Source of the DNA: Saccoglossus kowalevskii
Taxonomy: Eukaryota > Hemichordata > Enteropneusta > Harrimaniidae
Length of the DNA: 39,843 bases
Assembly: GCF_000003605.2 (NCBI RefSeq)
Contig: NW_003116454.1
Location: 336,888 to 376,730 of the forward strand
Reading direction: 5' to 3'
The position numbers were made by a program, and so were the translations under genes. How positions within the stretch are numbered: position 1 is the first letter of the stretch; each line of letters opens with the position of its first letter. Below, one piece after another: positions 37,101 to 39,843 of the stretch. The notes under the pieces are model-generated. The model had not been told where the DNA came from and did no database searches. It worked only from the letters and a program-made list of their open reading frames with translations.

Positions 37101-37501
37101 TGGATGTTTAACGAATGTTTATTGGTCAATTCTTCTCAGACATATGTGTTTTTTCGAAAATGCTGAGAATGTAATGACATAAGACTCAATTATCAAAATT
37201 ATTGTCGTTAATCTCGAGTTATAATATGTTAGATACATAGCGCACCAAAATATATATTCGAGAAGTTGGGCAACTTAGCCATTTGCCTTGATGGTGCTCG
37301 CAATCTATTATTCTCTCTGGACTAAATGAAAGTGTGGCTCAAGTCAACACATATGTCAAATCTTCAAAACATCACCCATTTGGATAATAGTGGAGTTGTA
37401 ACTTGTATCCAACTAAGTGTTCAGTGATACATACAGGATCGATTAATGCATCCTGTACGATGCCAATGACGACTCGTGTGTGTGTTTTGTATCACTATGC
37501 A
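37101..37501. other. Noncoding DNA, possibly decayed upstream retroelement sequence
   Basis: Directly upstream of the reverse-transcriptase scrap. I cannot read conserved reverse-transcriptase motifs here, so any element sequence is too decayed to call. Confidence 0.4.
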
Positions 37502-37661
37502 GTAATCATCGATTTAAAAGCTGGGGTTCCACATGGTAGTGTATGTAGACTAATATTATTTTCTATATACATCAATGATTGAGAAGCATGGCTGCAAACT
37601 TCGTCACATTTTTAAATTTTCCCAGGCAACAGATCTCGTCAGAAATAATCTCAAATCGTAG
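37502..37661 (+). pseudogene. Reverse-transcriptase scrap of a non-LTR retrotransposon
   Basis: The plus strand reads KAGVPHGSVCRLILFSIYIND (split as KAGVPHGSV and CRLILFSIYIND), matching the highly conserved reverse-transcriptase block GVPQGSVLGPLLFxIYIND of CR1/Jockey-like elements (37517-37579). After a one-frame shift at about 37580 the reading continues as KHGCKLRHIFKFSQATDLV and ends at TAG (37659-37661). The second part corresponds to the segment leading into the catalytic (F/Y)ADD box, whose two aspartates are not preserved here. Frameshift, lost catalytic residues and short length show a dead fragment. It is unrelated in position and strand to the remnant at 29440-29820. Confidence 0.7.
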
Positions 37662-38269
37662 TGTTAATCATTTTATACTAAATTGTGTTATATTGTGAAT
37701 TTCATAGTGTGCATGAAAACCTATTTATGGATTGACTATTTTAAATGAATAAACTACAATTTAACATTATTTGAGAAATAGAACACAGATTATGCTGTTT
37801 TGCCAACTTGCACTTCACGCTTTTGTGACCTCTGAAAATAATATTGATTCGTTTAACCTGCATTTTTGTTAAACAAATAGACCAAAGTTGTAAACGCTGT
37901 TCCTCTGTTAAGATAATTCTTCCCTTATCTTGTAGTCATGAAATATGTTTCACTCATCGTACAAACAGTTGCAAACTTATTTTCTTTGAAAATATGTTTT
38001 TAATTTATCAAGCCATCTAGGTGTCAATTGTAATACTCATCAAGTGCTCGTTTTCTGCAACCTTTCATCATGAAAACTGTATTGCATGGTTATAGATTCC
38101 GATATTACCACATGGGAAAATGTTTAAAAACTTACAAGTTCAATTATTCAAACACACAATTTAAATATACCATTCACTTCATGAAACTAATCTAACTTCA
38201 TCCACGTTTAATTAAGTAGCAGAATTGTAATTAAAATCCAATTTTCCAGACCATGACACTTTAAAGAAC
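37662..38269. other. Noncoding DNA, no feature recognised
   Basis: AT-rich sequence with no feature that I can support. Confidence 0.55.
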
Positions 38270-38590
38270 GCGCGAATGAACAATGAACTCGTTTAATGAA
38301 AACTTGATTGGAAATTTACTGTCAGGTCATAATCCTTTAGCTCAAAATTCCGGGCAAACGTGGGATTGTAAAATTGGTCTGACTATAAACGTTGGCGGCA
38401 TTGTGTTTAATTAAATCTGACAGGTGAACTCTTCTAGACCGACTGGTGGATTTGACAGGAGTAATTAGCATTGTAATTGGGATTACTGTCTTTGTGATTC
38501 ACAAAGACATCGCAAAGCTTACAATTACAGTTGTACACTTGCAAGCAATTTGTAGATAACTAACAGTGGCTTTGACCTTTTTTTGTTTTA
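38270..38590. promoter_or_regulatory. Strong candidate developmental enhancer / conserved noncoding element
   Basis: A dense motif array lies in noncoding sequence. It has TAATCC (38330-38335) and GGATTA (38480-38485), both Otx/Bicoid-type. The E-box CAGGTG (38421-38426) overlaps TGACAG (38418-38423), a Meis/TALE core repeated at 38453-38458. A POU-like ATTAGCAT (38464-38471) overlaps a SOX-like CATTGT (38469-38474). A perfect 23-bp palindrome at 38487-38509 has arms TGTCTTTGTGA and TCACAAAGACA around one T, giving two head-to-head SOX-type CTTTGTG/CACAAAG sites. Stops occur in the frames inspected. The grammar is that of a neural or early developmental enhancer, but binding and conservation are not demonstrated. 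Confidence 0.5.
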
Positions 38591-39283
38591 ATGAAATTTT
38601 GGTTGATCTGTTTTGCATCCTTATAAATCGTTGCTCAAATTACTTTGAAATAATCCTTTAACTTTAACCCGATTGATTTACCCTACACTCCAGCAGTACT
38701 ATCAATGTGCAAATATGTGCGTTTCAACAAATTAAACTAAACCTTGGATTTATCGTTACTGTACCTCATAGAATAAAGGCAGCCATCTGTGCATGCTAAA
38801 ACAATGACAACAGCATAAAATGTTGTGCATAATGTGATAAATAGTCACATTTACCAAGTTGACAAAAGTTTAATGTAATAGGTGAGGTTCTAAAAAGTTA
38901 ACCACGTAACTAGATGTACAGTATCATCTTTAATGTCTATTCATGTCTCGTACGAAAAATGTTAATGTCTACTTATTTTCTCAATGGTCTCAAAATCATT
39001 GAAATACGCAAATTCCCATTTTTAGAACATAAAAGTTATCTCAATATTGAATGAGTGTAATACATGTACAACACGAGTTTAATAAGTGCCCATACAATGG
39101 CTCATGAATTTACAACATATTTCGCCGCCAAAACATGGACACACCAAATAAGCGCGTTCCAGCCATTCCCCTACAGGAACACTGTTTCTTGAAGTTTACC
39201 TAGACTGTCTACCCTTGGATTTGTTTATTTTAGGAGAGTATTATTACGGTCTCGGAGCTACATTAGTAACATTTGCAATATGA
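38591..39283. other. Noncoding DNA upstream of the candidate exon
   Basis: AT-rich, no supportable feature. Confidence 0.55.
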
Positions 39284-39487
39284 AAATATAGTTCAATCAT
39301 TACCCTTAGCCACTGCCACAAAACATCGGCAGAAGCACAATGGGGAAAGGATTCGGCGCACTGCAAAGTTGAGGCTGGTGATTTAAAAACGACGTTCAAC
39401 GGTTGGATTAAAGAATCGTCGGGGAATGAAACCAAAGTCAAGAAAGCTTATAGAATAATCCAGGACGTGGCACAAGCTGCTGTTTAA
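39284..39487 (+). CDS. Candidate terminal coding exon, family unknown
   Basis: An open plus-strand frame without a methionine start runs from just after a TGA (39281-39283) to TAA at 39485-39487. The last ~50 codons are GC-richer than the flanks and strikingly protein-like: HKTSAEAQWGKDSAHCKVEA, then GDLKTTFNGWIKESSGNE and TKVKKAYRIIQDVAQAAV. A plausible splice acceptor ATTACCCTTAG ends at 39309, giving a 178-bp terminal exon entered in phase 2. ATTAAA at 39545-39550 could serve as polyadenylation signal. I do not recognise the family and no matching upstream exon is visible. It could instead be a mobile-element relic or chance. On the opposite strand a 65-codon frame (39244-39441) is less convincing. 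Confidence 0.4.
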   Translation, partial: KYSSIITLSHCHKTSAEAQWGKDSAHCKVEAGDLKTTFNGWIKESSGNETKVKKAYRIIQDVAQAAV

Positions 39488-39843
39488 CGAAAGCAAACAC
39501 TGCCAGTATATAGGTGAAACATTTATATTTAACATATTGTAGTAATTAAAACATATTTAAAATCGAAATTACAATAGTGGTGTCATAAACAAAATATTAT
39601 TATGAGAAATATTTTGTTACCAATATTAAATTTAAAGATAGTAAGGTATATCAATGCGCGGCATATGAAATAATAACTTACAAGATACAAGAAAAACCTG
39701 AACAATTACATTAAACGCATTGTATGACTGTTAGTATGCGGGTATATGTAGTACTAGTGCACGCCCTCTGAGGCAAGATGTATATACGGGTACTAACACC
39801 ACGCACATAAATCACGCACTATAATGCAGATATCAAATTAACC
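39488..39843. other. Noncoding DNA to the window edge
   Basis: AT-rich, apart from a possible ATTAAA signal at 39545-39550. No further feature. Confidence 0.55.

Overview
The window is noncoding-dominated DNA from an animal nuclear genome. It is AT-rich. No open frame exceeds about 126 codons, and there are no bacterial-style gene strings or ribosome binding sites. It contains long A/T tetranucleotide, AC and TGTC microsatellites, a minisatellite, several short inverted-repeat transposons and two decayed non-LTR reverse-transcriptase remnants. This combination fits a marine invertebrate (hemichordate, amphioxus or lophotrochozoan type). The sequence alone does not settle the species. The window reads as a gene desert or a very large intron, with one possible terminal coding exon near the right edge.

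Layout. Positions 85-430 hold a ~346 bp inverted-repeat element. Positions 1911-5085 form a composite duplicated locus. Two diverged direct repeats of ~0.9 kb (block A 2041-2925, block B 4137-5085) flank a broken minus-strand coding region (3061-3740). Both blocks keep a minus-strand AATAAA at matching positions, as if they were 3' ends of tandem gene copies. Block B carries a large AAAT expansion where block A has only a few units. From 5.1 to 16.5 kb the DNA is mostly unremarkable, with an 88-bp tandem duplication (8789-8966), a dense cluster of AAGTG/CACTT motifs (10020-10435) and the first copy of a TTAA-flanked short transposon family (7904-8010). A 9-unit minisatellite lies at 16498-16957 and shows an A-A-B higher-order pattern. 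From 22.9 to 30.4 kb there are three microsatellites, three more copies of the TTAA family, and the decayed 3' end of a non-LTR retrotransposon with a pentamer tail. From 33.4 kb on there are a GGGTCA-type repeat, a G-rich polypurine tract, a tRNA-like fragment, a 699-bp element with 15-bp inverted ends and TTA flanks (PIF/Harbinger-like), a reverse-transcriptase scrap and a candidate terminal exon.

Several short islands look different from the AT-rich background and are dense in developmental transcription-factor motifs: 5560-5680, 13040-13160, 20560-20990, 24060-24210, 26490-26700, 32150-32350, 36900-37100 and especially 38270-38590. They are the best candidates for conserved noncoding enhancers. 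This is inference from motif content, because no alignment was possible. I found no convincing complete gene, functional RNA gene or CRISPR array.
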